Shown here: positions 25,112 through 34,433 of the stretch, one piece after another
Position numbering within the stretch: position 1 is the stretch's first letter
How the letters are laid out: each line of letters begins with the position of its first letter
Origin: Paraburkholderia phenazinium
Lineage (GTDB): Bacteria > Pseudomonadota > Gammaproteobacteria > Burkholderiales > Burkholderiaceae
Direction: 5' to 3'
Length of the DNA: 64,000 nt
Assembly (NCBI RefSeq): GCF_900142845.1
Contig: NZ_FSRU01000001.1
Span: 124,001 to 188,000, forward strand
Translations under genes and position numbers: made by a program
The notes under the pieces: model-generated
Seen by the model: the letters and a program-made list of their open reading frames with translations, nothing else
Told to the model about the DNA's origin: nothing
Database searches by the model: none

Positions 25112-26026
25112 ATGCGTTTCGATCTGACCGACCTGCGGCTTTTCCTGGTGGTGGTTGAGCACGGCAGCCTCACACGGGGCGCGCGGGTCATGCACCTGGC
25201 GCTGGCCTCGGTCAGCGAGCGTATCGCAGGCATGGAGACGGCATTGGGTGCGCCGCTGCTGGAGCGCAACCGCCGCGGCGTGCGTGCGACGGCGGCAGGC
25301 GTGGCGCTGGTCCGGCATGCCCGCCTGATCCTCGGCCAGGTCGAACAGATGCGCGGCGAATTGCGAACGTACGCGACGGGTCTGAAGGGGCGCATCAGGC
25401 TGCTATCCAACACCGCCGCATTGGCCGCTTTTCTGCCGCAGCAGCTCAACCGTTTCCTCGCGAGCTACCCTGATCTGTCGATTGACCTCGAAGAACGGCC
25501 TAGCCCGGAGATCGTCAAGGCGTTGGCGGAGGGGCGAGCGGATCTCGGCATCGTCGCCGACATCGCAGACCTCGCGGCCCTGCAGACGCATTTGATTGCA
25601 CAGGATCAGCTCGTGGTCGTGGCTAACCGTTCGCATCCCGTGGTCACCGGGATGCCCGTATCGTTCGCGGAGATTTTGGACGAGGCCTTTATCGGACTTT
25701 CGGACGCGGCATTGGAGACGCATCTGGCGGATCGCGCCTCGCGTCTCGGTCGTCAGCTCAACTATCGTATCCAGATGCGCAGTATCGAGAATGTGGCGAT
25801 GCTGGTCGAAGCGGGCAACGGCATCGCGATTCTGTCCGAGGCATCGATCGACATGTCGCGTCGGCCGGGGCTCGTGATCTCGCCGCTTTCGGAATCGTGG
25901 ACGGCGAGGCGGCTTCATCTTTGCGCGCGCAATTTTGCTGCGCTGACACCGCATGCCAGTCTGCTCGCGCAGCAGTTGATGGAAAGCGCCGCGCAGCCGC
26001 TGCGGTCAACGGCACCTTCACCCTGA
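25112..26026 (+). CDS. LysR-family transcriptional regulator
   Basis: A 304-residue LysR-type regulator. The winged helix is at residues 3-60 (LTDLRLFLVVVEHGSLTRGAR, ASVSERIAGMETALGAPLLERNRRGVR). The substrate domain has IRLLSNTAALAAFLPQQLNRFLASYPDLSIDL. The start has AGGAG nine bases upstream. It is divergent from the TauE exporter; a CTTCGG/CCGAAG hairpin (25062-25078) lies just before its ribosome site. Control of the exporter is an inference from layout. Confidence 0.87.
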   Translation: MRFDLTDLRLFLVVVEHGSLTRGARVMHLALASVSERIAGMETALGAPLLERNRRGVRATAAGVALVRHARLILGQVEQMRGELRTYATGLKGRIRLLSNTAALAAFLPQQLNRFLASYPDLSIDLEERPSPEIVKALAEGRADLGIVADIADLAALQTHLIAQDQLVVVANRSHPVVTGMPVSFAEILDEAFIGLSDAALETHLADRASRLGRQLNYRIQMRSIENVAMLVEAGNGIAILSEASIDMSRRPGLVISPLSESWTARRLHLCARNFAALTPHASLLAQQLMESAAQPLRSTAPSP

Positions 26027-26071
26027 ATGCCGGCGAATGGATGTTCGCAACGCCCCCCGTCCTGCCGTCCT

Positions 26072-26698
26072 CTACGACGCCGACGCGACGAGGCTCTCCG
26101 GTTCATCCTCGCGCCGGGCATCAATGAGGCGGACGAGATCAAGTTTGAGCGGGTTCCGGCGGGCGTAATAGCGTAGCTCCCACTCTGCGAGCGAGAGTTG
26201 TTGCGACGCCGCCTCCTTCTTCAGAGCGCGTATTGCAAGCAGGTACTCGTCGACCGAGGTGATTTCGGTCCAGTTGATTTCGACCTGACCAGACGTCCGC
26301 TCGATGATCAGGCGGTCCACCGGGCAATGGGGCGGCTCGGCAATCAGACCCACGGACCACAACGACTTGAGAGACAGATTGAAGAACTTCTGGGCGATAC
26401 CCAGCCGGTATCCGTGCTTGTCGAACAGCGTGCCGCCGATTCGCGTGCCATGCTCGCATAGCCGAAGCGTGTTCTGCAGATGTTGTTCCTCTGTGCATCC
26501 GTTGACGTAATGCGGCAGCAGGTTCTGTTCCGCGAAGGCCAAAAGATCCTGACGGAACTGGCTTGTCGAAGGGCGATCCTTCGCTTTGGTTTCAGAATTG
26601 AATGCGTTGGCTCGCTGTACGGACGCGGCCCATGCGACCATGAGCAATTCGCCGACGAGATAGGTGAGATGATAGATAGCGGGTTGCGGCTTGGTCAC
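26072..26698 (-). CDS. Hypothetical protein, 208 residues
   Basis: I do not recognise this family. The N-terminus has a moderately hydrophobic stretch (IYHLTYLVGELLMVAWAAS); the middle contains a Cys/His-bearing segment, YVNGCTEEQHLQNTLRLCEHGTRIGG; and the C-terminus is helical and charged (LAEWELRYYARRNPLKLDLVRLIDARRED). There is no clear signal peptide. It begins the left side of a lower-GC patch that also holds the truncated phosphotransferase and the GNAT gene, all on the minus strand. The patch may have been acquired laterally. Confidence 0.55.
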   Translation of the reverse strand: MTKPQPAIYHLTYLVGELLMVAWAASVQRANAFNSETKAKDRPSTSQFRQDLLAFAEQNLLPHYVNGCTEEQHLQNTLRLCEHGTRIGGTLFDKHGYRLGIAQKFFNLSLKSLWSVGLIAEPPHCPVDRLIIERTSGQVEINWTEITSVDEYLLAIRALKKEAASQQLSLAEWELRYYARRNPLKLDLVRLIDARREDEPESLVASAS

Positions 26699-26715
26699 AG
26701 TTGACTCCCAAACGA

Positions 26716-27141
26716 TTAAACTCCAATCGCTTCCAGGAACAGCTCGCTATGCGCCTTGGTGAAGTCCATTTCACGCCGGGACCCATCGACACGCTCCTGA
26801 ATTTCCGCGGCGTTTGTCGGGGGACCCTCGAAGGCATCAATTCGCTCACTCCAGAATGCGATGTTTTGCGACTGACGCTGGATCATCGCAGCCACGGGCC
26901 CCTGGCGATCCTGACGAGCCAAACCATACGCATCCGCAAGTACCCGCAACTGGGCAGCCTGCAGCTCGACAGAACCCCGTTCGGGTTTCGAGGAGACACA
27001 CCAGGTCCAGGCCATATAGCCCACGTCCTCGAGAATCCCTCCAGGCGCGGCGAAATCGAAATCGATGAAGGCCACCGACAGGCCGTTCCGAAAGACGGTG
27101 TTGTTCGGCCCGGGATCATGGTGACCGTGATCAGAAGACAA
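26716..27141 (-). pseudogene. Truncated aminoglycoside phosphotransferase-family protein
   Basis: The 141 residues match only the C-terminal lobe of an APH-type kinase. The catalytic loop HHDPGPNNTVF and the metal strand VAFIDFDFAAPGG followed by LEDVGYMAWTWCV are well preserved. The N-terminal ATP-binding lobe, about 100 residues, is missing. The frame runs upstream into the end of the GNAT gene without a good start: the first start codon is a TTG with no ribosome site. A 5' deletion is the simplest reading. A functional short protein is unlikely. Confidence 0.6.
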
Positions 27142-27190
27142 GCACTTGCTCCGAGTTTGCGCGACGCGCTCGTTCGATGCGATCCCGTCG

Positions 27191-27631
27191 CTACAGCCTA
27201 GGCGCCGCGTAGGACATGAAATACCGTTCGTCGGTTGAGCGATCTACTTTGAATCCGTTTCTCTCATAGAGTTGCCGGGCGGGGTTGACACGAAGAACAC
27301 GCAAGCGGATCGGTTTCCCACTAGCGTGAGCACGCTCGATAACACAGCCTAGCAACAACGTACCAATGCCGCGCCTTTGATGACTCGGAAGTATATAGAG
27401 CTTTTCCAGCATCAAAGCGTCCGCCTCATCGATCAATGCGATGCAACCCATCTCGACTCCATCGCATTCAATGATCTGATGGATTTCCGGTCGAAAATTG
27501 CCCCGTGGTTCGGGTATCCAATTACCCCAGGTGCGTTCGGCGTATTCCCTCATGCACGTTTCCTGAACGACGCATAAGAAGTCCCAGTCGGACTCGTTGG
27601 CCGGGCGCAGCGTGACATTTAGCATGGGCAT
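27191..27631 (-). CDS. GNAT-family N-acetyltransferase
   Basis: A 146-residue acetyltransferase. The acetyl-CoA loop LYILPSHQRRGIGTLLL (Q/R-x-x-G-x-G) and the C-terminal NPARQLYERNGFKVD segment are standard GNAT motifs. The opening LRPANESDWDFLC is the usual first strand and helix. The substrate is unknown. It lies upstream of the truncated phosphotransferase on the same strand, in DNA with visibly lower GC than its surroundings. Confidence 0.85.
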   Translation of the reverse strand: MPMLNVTLRPANESDWDFLCVVQETCMREYAERTWGNWIPEPRGNFRPEIHQIIECDGVEMGCIALIDEADALMLEKLYILPSHQRRGIGTLLLGCVIERAHASGKPIRLRVLRVNPARQLYERNGFKVDRSTDERYFMSYAAPRL

Positions 27632-27874
27632 AGCTGTTCGGTGGTTTGTCTAGAACAGCCATTGTCAATGAATCGGGGCACAAGGTCGACAGGCCGAAAT
27701 CGGCCGGGTTGACGCCCTCACCCACCATCGCATAGCATCGAAGCTAGCGGTGCAGGCCGCTTCCGGGTCCGCGGAAAGGGTTGAACCCACCTGTTGCAGT
27801 GCGTCAGATCTCTCCCCATCCTTTGTGCTGGCGGTATTGCGGACCTTCGGCCATCCAATGCACGAGGATCCGTC

Positions 27875-29536
27875 ATGAACAAGCTGCCTCCCAAGGCCAA
27901 TCTTGACCATCTGAAGAAGCAGGCGAAGGCGTTGTTGCGCCTTTACCGCAACGGCGACGCAGCAGCCATCGCGCGCTTCATCCATCATCTTCCCGCTGCT
28001 GCGCACCGTACCGAGAGTGAAGTAGTAGCGCTTCAACTTCGCCTGCACGATGCGCAATCCTGCATCGCCCGCGAGTATGGCTTTCCTTCCTGGGCAGAAC
28101 TCAGCGTGCATGTCGAGGCAAGCGGCCTCGCGCATCACGAACAGGCTGTGCTGATACGCCGCTGGCTTGACCTCGCCTACGGCGGCGACGTCACCGGTAC
28201 CTATCTCGCAGCACGCCCACGCGTCGCCGTTCAACTGCTGCACAACCACCCCGACCTTATCGCAACCGACGCCTACGTCGCCTGCGCAGCGGGCCATCTC
28301 GAGACAGTGTCCCGGACCGCGACAACCGATCCCGATTGGCTCCACCGCGCAGGCGGACCGCTGAACCTGCCGCCGCTTGTCGCCGTAACCCACTCGTGCC
28401 TGGGACAACTGCCGGAGGTCACCACTCAGCTACGCGAATGCGCGCAACATCTCCTGCAAGCCGGGGCCAATCCCAACCAGCATATCGGCAACCGGTTACC
28501 GCCGGCTTCGCTCGCAACCCCCAACGAGATGGAGCCGCTATCCGCCCTCTACGGCGCCGCTGGCGTGATCCGCGATCCGGCGCTCACCGAGCTGCTTCTG
28601 AAGGCCGGCGCCGACCCCAACGACGGTGAATCGCTCTATCACTCGCTGGAAAACCCGGACTGCACGCGCTTGCTGCTCCGCCACGGCGCGCGCGTTGCCG
28701 GTACGAATGCATTACGGCGAGCGCTCGATATGCCGGACCCCACCGCCCTCGAACTGCTGCTGGCTCATGGCGGCGACGCTAACGAGCCGGCCGGAGAAGG
28801 ACCCACGAAAACCTGGGGAGCGCCGTTGCTGCGTGCGATCGCTGTGCGCAGATCGCCTCGCCATATTGCCGCACTGCTGGCGGCCGGTGCCGATCCCAAA
28901 GCACAGACAGCGGACGGCGTCAGTGCCTGGCGGCTAGCGACGCAGGTCGGCCTACCGGAGGTCGTAGCGCTCCTGCGCACCTACGGAGCGGAGGAGAAGC
29001 TCACCGCGGACGATGAGTTCGTGGCGGCTTGCGCCCGCGCCGACGCGAGCGAGGCGCGCCGCATTCAGACACGATATCCCGACCTGCCAGGCTCACTGCC
29101 GGAGGACCGGCTTCGGCTACTGCCCGACACCGCAGCTTGGGGATCCCGTGCTGCGGTCAAGGTCATGGTCGAACTCGGCTGGCCCATCGATGCGCGTGGA
29201 GGCGACTGGGACGCCTCAGCGCTCAACCACGCCGTCTTCAGTGGCGACGCGGAACTAACGGCGTTTCTGCTCGCTCATGGCGCGAGCTGGCGTGAGACGC
29301 AAGGCTTCGGAGACAACGTCCTCGGTACGCTGTCCTGGGCCTCCGTCAACGAGCCAACCGGGCCGGAGAATCCCGACTGGACCGGTTGCGCTCGCGCGCT
29401 CATGGCTCACGGACTGCCCAAGGTGGAGCAGGATCCGTCAAACCCGCAACGGTTGCTCATCGAAGGCCGGCCCACGCGGTTTTCCGAGGAAGTGACCGAG
29501 GTCTTGCTGGCAGCCGGCGGCGTAACCGCCGAATAG
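27875..29536 (+). CDS. Ankyrin-repeat protein
   Basis: A 553-residue protein with no signal peptide or membrane segment. Residues 1-75 form an N-terminal module beginning LPPKANLDHLKKQAKALLRLYR, a head known from bacterial ankyrin proteins, with a FPSWAEL motif. Ankyrin repeats follow from about residue 120 to the end, seen in LLQAGANPNQ, LLKAGADPND, LLLRHGARV, LLAHGGDAN, LLAAGADPKAQ and FLLAHGASW. It is a protein-binding scaffold with no evident catalytic domain. The start at 27875 has GAGG eight bases upstream. It faces the porin gene, 9 bases between stops. Confidence 0.85.
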   Translation: MNKLPPKANLDHLKKQAKALLRLYRNGDAAAIARFIHHLPAAAHRTESEVVALQLRLHDAQSCIAREYGFPSWAELSVHVEASGLAHHEQAVLIRRWLDLAYGGDVTGTYLAARPRVAVQLLHNHPDLIATDAYVACAAGHLETVSRTATTDPDWLHRAGGPLNLPPLVAVTHSCLGQLPEVTTQLRECAQHLLQAGANPNQHIGNRLPPASLATPNEMEPLSALYGAAGVIRDPALTELLLKAGADPNDGESLYHSLENPDCTRLLLRHGARVAGTNALRRALDMPDPTALELLLAHGGDANEPAGEGPTKTWGAPLLRAIAVRRSPRHIAALLAAGADPKAQTADGVSAWRLATQVGLPEVVALLRTYGAEEKLTADDEFVAACARADASEARRIQTRYPDLPGSLPEDRLRLLPDTAAWGSRAAVKVMVELGWPIDARGGDWDASALNHAVFSGDAELTAFLLAHGASWRETQGFGDNVLGTLSWASVNEPTGPENPDWTGCARALMAHGLPKVEQDPSNPQRLLIEGRPTRFSEEVTEVLLAAGGVTAE

Positions 29537-29545
29537 TTCGTAGAA

Positions 29546-31009
29546 CTACCATCCACATTTGAGTTCGGTTCCAACATAATCCGCGTTCCGGCCGCCAAGG
29601 TTACGGATGGAATCGCCCACCTGGAAATGCACAGCTTCGACCGAACCGACCAGGTTGGAGGCAATGGTCCAATCGGCTCGAAGCTGTACATACATGCCGG
29701 TCCATAAGCTTCCATGGCCCGCCGTGCCCGGCACCACCGCATTGCCTTGCTGATAAACGGCATCCCCTGTCGTCTCGCGCCACTGGAATCCCAGCGCGCC
29801 GAGCAAGGTCAGGCGGCTGGATGGTTTGAGCGTAATCGACGGCTTGATATGCACGAGATTCGAGTATCCGGTGTACCCCGCCAGGGTGAAGTAATAGCCG
29901 TTCGGGAACAACGGATTGAAGGTTTCGACACGGCCGTCGCCCGGATGCCGGTCGCCGGACGCGGCGTCGATCTGCAGGCCGAGCCGTGGTGACCACGCCG
30001 TGTCAAACGTGTAGCCGGCCAGCGAACCCACGGCCCAGGCGCCAATCGTATCCACACCGACATGCCCTGACTGATACATCGACTCGACATCCCAGTCGGC
30101 ACGGCCGGTCTTGCCGGTGTACCGGAGGTCGTAGATATCGCGGTGCTCGGTGCCGGAAGCATCGAGGAAACTGGCGTGAGTCCGGTTGTAGCGCGAATAG
30201 TAGCCGGAGAGATCGCCGGGCCCTGTCTCCTGATGCTCGAAGCGCACGCCGCTAAACGTGAGGCGGCGGTTCGAGACGTCGTCGAACGTCGACACGTCGC
30301 GGTTTTGCACCGGCTGGGTTGCGTAACCTATGAAACGCCACTTCCGGAACTCGTAGTCTGCCCAGATTCCGTCGAACGCCTGGCGTACGTTCGGACCATC
30401 GCGCACCGCGATAAAGCGCTGCAAGTCAAACGCCATCTCCTGACGCCCCACTCTGACCTTCACGGTGCCGCCTCCAAGCGGACTCACCCATGCGGCAAAC
30501 GCCTGCTCGAGATCGAGCGGATTCTTATCGACGGGCGAAACGTTGTCCTTGCCATAGGCTCGTGCGTCTTCCAATTGAACGAAGAACTGCCAATGCTGAT
30601 CGATATGCGCATCGGCATTCACCTCCGCACGCTGGATCAGATAGGTATTCGAATGCCCCGCTCCAATACCAAAGAGCGGCGCATCGTTGACTTCGACACG
30701 TTCCCGCAGATTGGCGCCCAGCGACAACCATGAGCCGGGGCTCCCGAGCGGGATGTACTTGAGGCCATCCAACGGTTCGGCCGGCACGCATGGGTTCGCC
30801 AGAACCGACCAATCTTCCTGCCATCGATTGAAGTTGACCGCCGGCCTTTTGCCCGTACATACGGGTACGACATCCGACGCAGCGGGGCCGGCCGAATCGG
30901 CGATCGCACTATCGCTCAATCCGAGCGCAAAGCCTACCGTCAGAATGAGCCGAACGATGGGTTCAATAGCGTCAGTGCATCGGGTACGTCGTTTCAGCCG
31001 CAACGCCAC
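29546..31009 (-). CDS. Outer-membrane porin, alginate-export (AlgE-like) family
   Basis: A 487-residue beta-barrel. I place the start at a GTG (31009) with GGAGGG six bases upstream. This puts a signal peptide at the N-terminus (basic MALRLKRRTR, hydrophobic LILTVGFALGL, cleavage near SAIADSA). The longer frame from 31117 would bury it. The mature protein has SWLSLGANLRERVEVNDAPLFG and the VRVGRQEMAFDLQRFIAVRDG segment of alginate-export-type porins. The C-terminus is aromatic (KCGW). The substrate is unknown. It is a single-gene unit. Confidence 0.8.
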   Translation of the reverse strand: MALRLKRRTRCTDAIEPIVRLILTVGFALGLSDSAIADSAGPAASDVVPVCTGKRPAVNFNRWQEDWSVLANPCVPAEPLDGLKYIPLGSPGSWLSLGANLRERVEVNDAPLFGIGAGHSNTYLIQRAEVNADAHIDQHWQFFVQLEDARAYGKDNVSPVDKNPLDLEQAFAAWVSPLGGGTVKVRVGRQEMAFDLQRFIAVRDGPNVRQAFDGIWADYEFRKWRFIGYATQPVQNRDVSTFDDVSNRRLTFSGVRFEHQETGPGDLSGYYSRYNRTHASFLDASGTEHRDIYDLRYTGKTGRADWDVESMYQSGHVGVDTIGAWAVGSLAGYTFDTAWSPRLGLQIDAASGDRHPGDGRVETFNPLFPNGYYFTLAGYTGYSNLVHIKPSITLKPSSRLTLLGALGFQWRETTGDAVYQQGNAVVPGTAGHGSLWTGMYVQLRADWTIASNLVGSVEAVHFQVGDSIRNLGGRNADYVGTELKCGW

Positions 31010-31193
31010 GGATGGCCCTCCCAGGACCGCCACAGAGCCAAACGTGTCCACGTAGCCGGTATTCTCCGCCGGCACATTACCTTCGGACTGCATAATTTTC
31101 CTGAGACGAGACAGCACGCTTTAATTCCGGCCTGAACACACTCGCCGACCGTGCCATGAGCGGCAGTAGCGTGCGTTCAGGCTCCGGTTCTGC

Positions 31194-32093
31194 CTATTGC
31201 GTCAACGCGTGGATCTCAGCGATGTAACCGCCGGGGAACTGCACCAGGGCCGCTTCGCGCTTGTCGGATGAGAATGCCGGCACCAATACCGTTGCGCCTG
31301 CGGCCTGCGCCTTTTGCAGCGTACCGGCCAGGTCGCTAACCTCGTAGCCCGTCATTTCGCGGCCGAACGGATAGGGCAAATGCCCATCTGTTACCAGCAC
31401 GGTCATGTTTCCGAAACCCGACGTGAGACGAATGCGGCGATAGGTATCGTCCGGCCGGCCGATTTCGACACCCGGAGCCTTGCGATCGTCCGAGACCACC
31501 TTGCCATGCGAAAACGCCAGGAAGTTGCGCACCAACGCATCGGCTCGCTCGGGCGACACATAGACGCGGTTCTCCGGAACCGTCTCCAGCGCGTCATACT
31601 TGGGCGGTTTGGTATGCCAGTACAACTGCATGTGCACGCCGCCGGGCCACTCGACAATCACGTCGCGGCCGATCGGATCGGGAAAGGTTGCGACCGTCAC
31701 GTCCGCGCCATGCGCCTTGGCGGACTTGACCGCGGCGTCCATGTCGGTCACCAGGTAGCCCGTACGCTCGTCACCGAACGGATAAGGAATCGGCGTCTTG
31801 AAGCCGAACACCGACAGCGTGCCGGCGGGCGTAAAGACGAGCTGCGACATGGTCTGGCTCGGCGTAGGCGTCACCTGGAACACGCCCTGCGGCGATTTGT
31901 GGCCGCCGAATGTCGCCACAAGGCTGTCGGTGAATTTGTCGAAATCCTCCGGCGCCACGTAGACGTGCGTGGTGTCGTATTGAGGACCGACCGAGAGATC
32001 CGGACTGGCCGGCTGTCCAGCTGAAGCCGGCAACGCTCCCGCAAACAGACCGGCGGCCAGCATGGTCAGAACGACGGAACAAAGCTTGCGCAT
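31194..32093 (-). CDS. Exported VOC-fold (glyoxalase-like) protein
   Basis: A 299-residue protein with a signal peptide (residues 1-25, ending ASA). Two vicinal-oxygen-chelate modules follow at about 40-160 and 175-298; each starts with a strand like THVYVAPEDFDKF or NRVYVSPERADAL and ends with a GG-rich strand (WPGGVHMQLYW, FPGGYIAEIHALTQ). Periplasmic location is unusual for the fold. It lies 27 bases from the DoxX gene on the same strand and is probably co-transcribed with it, opposite the LysR gene at 32696. Confidence 0.82.
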   Translation of the reverse strand: MRKLCSVVLTMLAAGLFAGALPASAGQPASPDLSVGPQYDTTHVYVAPEDFDKFTDSLVATFGGHKSPQGVFQVTPTPSQTMSQLVFTPAGTLSVFGFKTPIPYPFGDERTGYLVTDMDAAVKSAKAHGADVTVATFPDPIGRDVIVEWPGGVHMQLYWHTKPPKYDALETVPENRVYVSPERADALVRNFLAFSHGKVVSDDRKAPGVEIGRPDDTYRRIRLTSGFGNMTVLVTDGHLPYPFGREMTGYEVSDLAGTLQKAQAAGATVLVPAFSSDKREAALVQFPGGYIAEIHALTQ

Positions 32094-32120
32094 AGTGATG
32101 AAGTCCTTTCGAAGTGGATT

Positions 32121-32585
32121 CTACAAACGGTCGCTTCCGGAGCGTTGCTTGCTGCTTACCATCCACGTTGCCATGGCGAATGCAGCGATCAGCCCAAGAT
32201 GCTCAAAAAAATTGTTCAAGGCAATGAAGCGTGCTTGTCCCGCGAGATTCCAGAAATCATTTGCGACATACATCGCGACAGCGGTCAGGCATCCAAGGCC
32301 GCCTGCACCGAACCAGACCCAACGATTCGCGATCACACAGGCCGATCCGAACAATTCGACGAGGATCGCCAGCACGGCCCATAGCGCACCCGGATGCAGT
32401 CCAAAATGTTCCTGCTCCATGACGGCCCCATGAAAATTCACGAGCTTTGTCACGCCACCGATCAAGTAGGCCGAGACCAGCGCAAGGCGCAGCAGCGGCA
32501 GCATCCATGGCTGGTCGAGAAGCGCCGCCACCCATGGCGGATTGTCACTCATGCCTCTATGCTGCCGCACCGCAGAGCGTTGCAT
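32121..32585 (-). CDS. DoxX-family membrane protein
   Basis: A 154-residue four-helix membrane protein. LLRLALVSAYLIGGVTKLVNF, then WAVLAILVELFGSACVI, identify DoxX; members are electron-transfer or redox-associated membrane subunits. I keep the start at 32585, which has AAGGA at good spacing; the internal ATG at 32552 does not. It is divergent from the LysR gene at 32696 and heads a two-gene operon with the exported VOC protein. Confidence 0.82.
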   Translation of the reverse strand: MQRSAVRQHRGMSDNPPWVAALLDQPWMLPLLRLALVSAYLIGGVTKLVNFHGAVMEQEHFGLHPGALWAVLAILVELFGSACVIANRWVWFGAGGLGCLTAVAMYVANDFWNLAGQARFIALNNFFEHLGLIAAFAMATWMVSSKQRSGSDRL

Positions 32586-32664
32586 ACGCCATCCTTTGTC
32601 TCGACTACGTGCATTCTGTTTAGTGCAGCGATAGTATGGGAGCTTCCAGAACCGACAAATAGAA

Positions 32665-32686
32665 GGAATGGAATTTCATCCATTCC
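32665..32686. promoter_or_regulatory. Inverted repeat before a LysR gene
   Basis: Perfect 8-bp arms GGAATGGA (32665-32672) and TCCATTCC (32679-32686) end 9 bases before the LysR start codon. It is a likely autoregulatory site. A GGAATGGATG half-site recurs at 34554-34563, upstream of the isochorismatase-like gene. Confidence 0.55.
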
Positions 32687-32695
32687 AGAATCTTC

Positions 32696-33634
32696 ATGCA
32701 GACACTTCCCGACTTTGAAGCCTGGGCCATTTTTGCCCGCGTTGTAGAAACAGGTTCATTCGCCAAAGCGGCGGAGTCGTTGGGTATGTCGCAGCCCACC
32801 GTCTCGAAGGCCATCGCCCGGCTTGAACAACGCTTAGGCACACCCCTCCTGTATCGCACATCGCGCAGGCTTTCGTTGGCGCCTCTCGGCGAGATTGCCC
32901 ACGACCGCGCTCGACGGCTCTTGAACGAAGCTGAAGCCATGGAGGCCGAAGCATCCGCACAAGCCCTATCGCCACAAGGGTTGGTCAGGATTGCCGCACC
33001 CATGTCGTTCGGCCTGAAGTACCTCGCCCCTTTGCTGCCCGGATTTCTCGACCGCTATCCGCAAATCGACGTCGACATTTCCCTCGGCGATCACATGATC
33101 GACGTGGTGGCCGGCGGATTCGACATGGCGATACGCATCGCCGAGCTTGAAGACTCATCGCTGCGCTATCGCAGACTATGCGCCGTACGACGTCCTTTGG
33201 TCGCCACCCCGGGTTATCTCGAGCGGCACGGACGCCCCAGTCATCCCCGCGATCTGAACCAGCACACCTGTCTGCTTTACACCAATCTGCCCACGCCGGA
33301 GACCTGGAAATTCCGTCACAAGTCGGGCGAGGAATACGCCGCATCGGTACGAGGCCGCATGCGGAGCAACAACGCGGAATTGATCGTCCCGGCGTTGCTC
33401 AACGGACAGGGCCTTGCACTGCAACCGGACTTCATCGTATGGGACGCGATCGAACGCGGCGAGCTGGAAGAGGTATTGCCCGAGTGGCAGATTGCCAGCA
33501 TCAACGTAAATCTTCTTACGCCGCCCGGAGTTCTGAGACCGGCAAGGGTAACCGTGCTGCTCGATTACCTGACCGAGCAACTCTCGAGCACCCCGTGGGC
33601 CACCGGCGTTCCCGCCTCCGCCGATGCGATCTAA
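32696..33634 (+). CDS. LysR-family transcriptional regulator
   Basis: A 312-residue LysR-type regulator of the AaeR/DmlR-like group. The winged helix lies at residues 5-63 ([51 protein letters not shown]). The inducer domain has [33 protein letters not shown] and [14 protein letters not shown]. It is divergent from DoxX and faces the isochorismatase-like gene. Targets on either side are possible; the inverted repeat next to its start suggests self-control. Confidence 0.88.
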   Translation: MQTLPDFEAWAIFARVVETGSFAKAAESLGMSQPTVSKAIARLEQRLGTPLLYRTSRRLSLAPLGEIAHDRARRLLNEAEAMEAEASAQALSPQGLVRIAAPMSFGLKYLAPLLPGFLDRYPQIDVDISLGDHMIDVVAGGFDMAIRIAELEDSSLRYRRLCAVRRPLVATPGYLERHGRPSHPRDLNQHTCLLYTNLPTPETWKFRHKSGEEYAASVRGRMRSNNAELIVPALLNGQGLALQPDFIVWDAIERGELEEVLPEWQIASINVNLLTPPGVLRPARVTVLLDYLTEQLSSTPWATGVPASADAI

Positions 33635-33661
33635 AGCTGAACTTCAGACGAATTCAGCGAA

Positions 33662-33696
33662 AGCGAAGGCGAAAGCTTGCGGCCTTCACCTTCGCT
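33662..33696. terminator. Hairpin between converging genes
   Basis: Arms AGCGAAGGCGAA (33662-33673) and TTCACCTTCGCT (33685-33696) match at 11 of 12 positions around an 11-base loop. It lies in the 109-base gap between the converging LysR and isochorismatase-like genes and could stop both, though no T-run follows on either strand. Confidence 0.5.
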
Positions 33697-33743
33697 CTCG
33701 TCACGCACCCGGAATAGCGTTTCGTATTTCAGGCTAAGCGGGC

Positions 33744-34433
33744 TTACTTCGCGGCGGGAACCGGCGCGAGCACAACGGACGGCGTCGCCGTGCGTTGCGG
33801 CGCCTTGTGAACCATGGTGTAAGCGTAATCGACACCCATGCCATAGGCGCCCGAATGCTCCTTGACGAGTTGCATCACCGCGTCGTACGTCTCGTGGCGG
33901 GCCCAGTCGCGCTGCCATTCGAGCACGACCTGTTGCCAGCTCATCGGCACGACGCCCGCCTGCACCATGCGCTGCATCGCGTAGTCATGCGCGTCCTTCG
34001 AAGTACCGCCCGAAGCATCGCCCACCATGTAGATCTCGTAGCCGCCCTCGAGCATCGCCGACAAGGCGAACGTGGTGTTGCACACCTCCGTCCACAGCCC
34101 CGCCACAATCACCTTCTTGCGACCGTGCCCGGCCAGCGCGTCCCTGACCTTCTGGTCGTCCCAGGAGTTCATCGAGGTCCGTTCGAGCACCTTCTCGCCA
34201 GGAAACACGTCGAGTAGTTCGGGGTATGTGTAGCCCGAGAAGCTCTCGCTCTCGACCGTCGTAATGGTCGTCGGGATGTCGAACACCTTCGCCGCCTTCG
34301 CGAGCCCCACGACGTTGTTCTTCAGCGCCTGGCGATCGATCGACTGCACGCCGAATGCCATCTGCGGTTGCTGATCGATAAAGATCAACTGCGAATTCTG
34401 CGGTGTCAGTACTTCAAGCTTAGGATTGCTCAT
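33744..34433 (-). CDS. Isochorismatase-family cysteine hydrolase
   Basis: A 229-residue member of the YcaC-like isochorismatase fold. The catalytic Asp (LIFIDQQPQMAFGV), Lys (GHGRKKVIVAGL region) and Cys (WTEVCNTTFAL) can be placed. The proline-rich tail (APQRTATPSVVLAPVPAAK) is longer than usual. Members hydrolyse amides, nicotinamide-like compounds or isochorismate. It is transcribed away from the XapX/amidohydrolase pair with a 317-base gap between them. Confidence 0.83.
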   Translation of the reverse strand: MSNPKLEVLTPQNSQLIFIDQQPQMAFGVQSIDRQALKNNVVGLAKAAKVFDIPTTITTVESESFSGYTYPELLDVFPGEKVLERTSMNSWDDQKVRDALAGHGRKKVIVAGLWTEVCNTTFALSAMLEGGYEIYMVGDASGGTSKDAHDYAMQRMVQAGVVPMSWQQVVLEWQRDWARHETYDAVMQLVKEHSGAYGMGVDYAYTMVHKAPQRTATPSVVLAPVPAAK

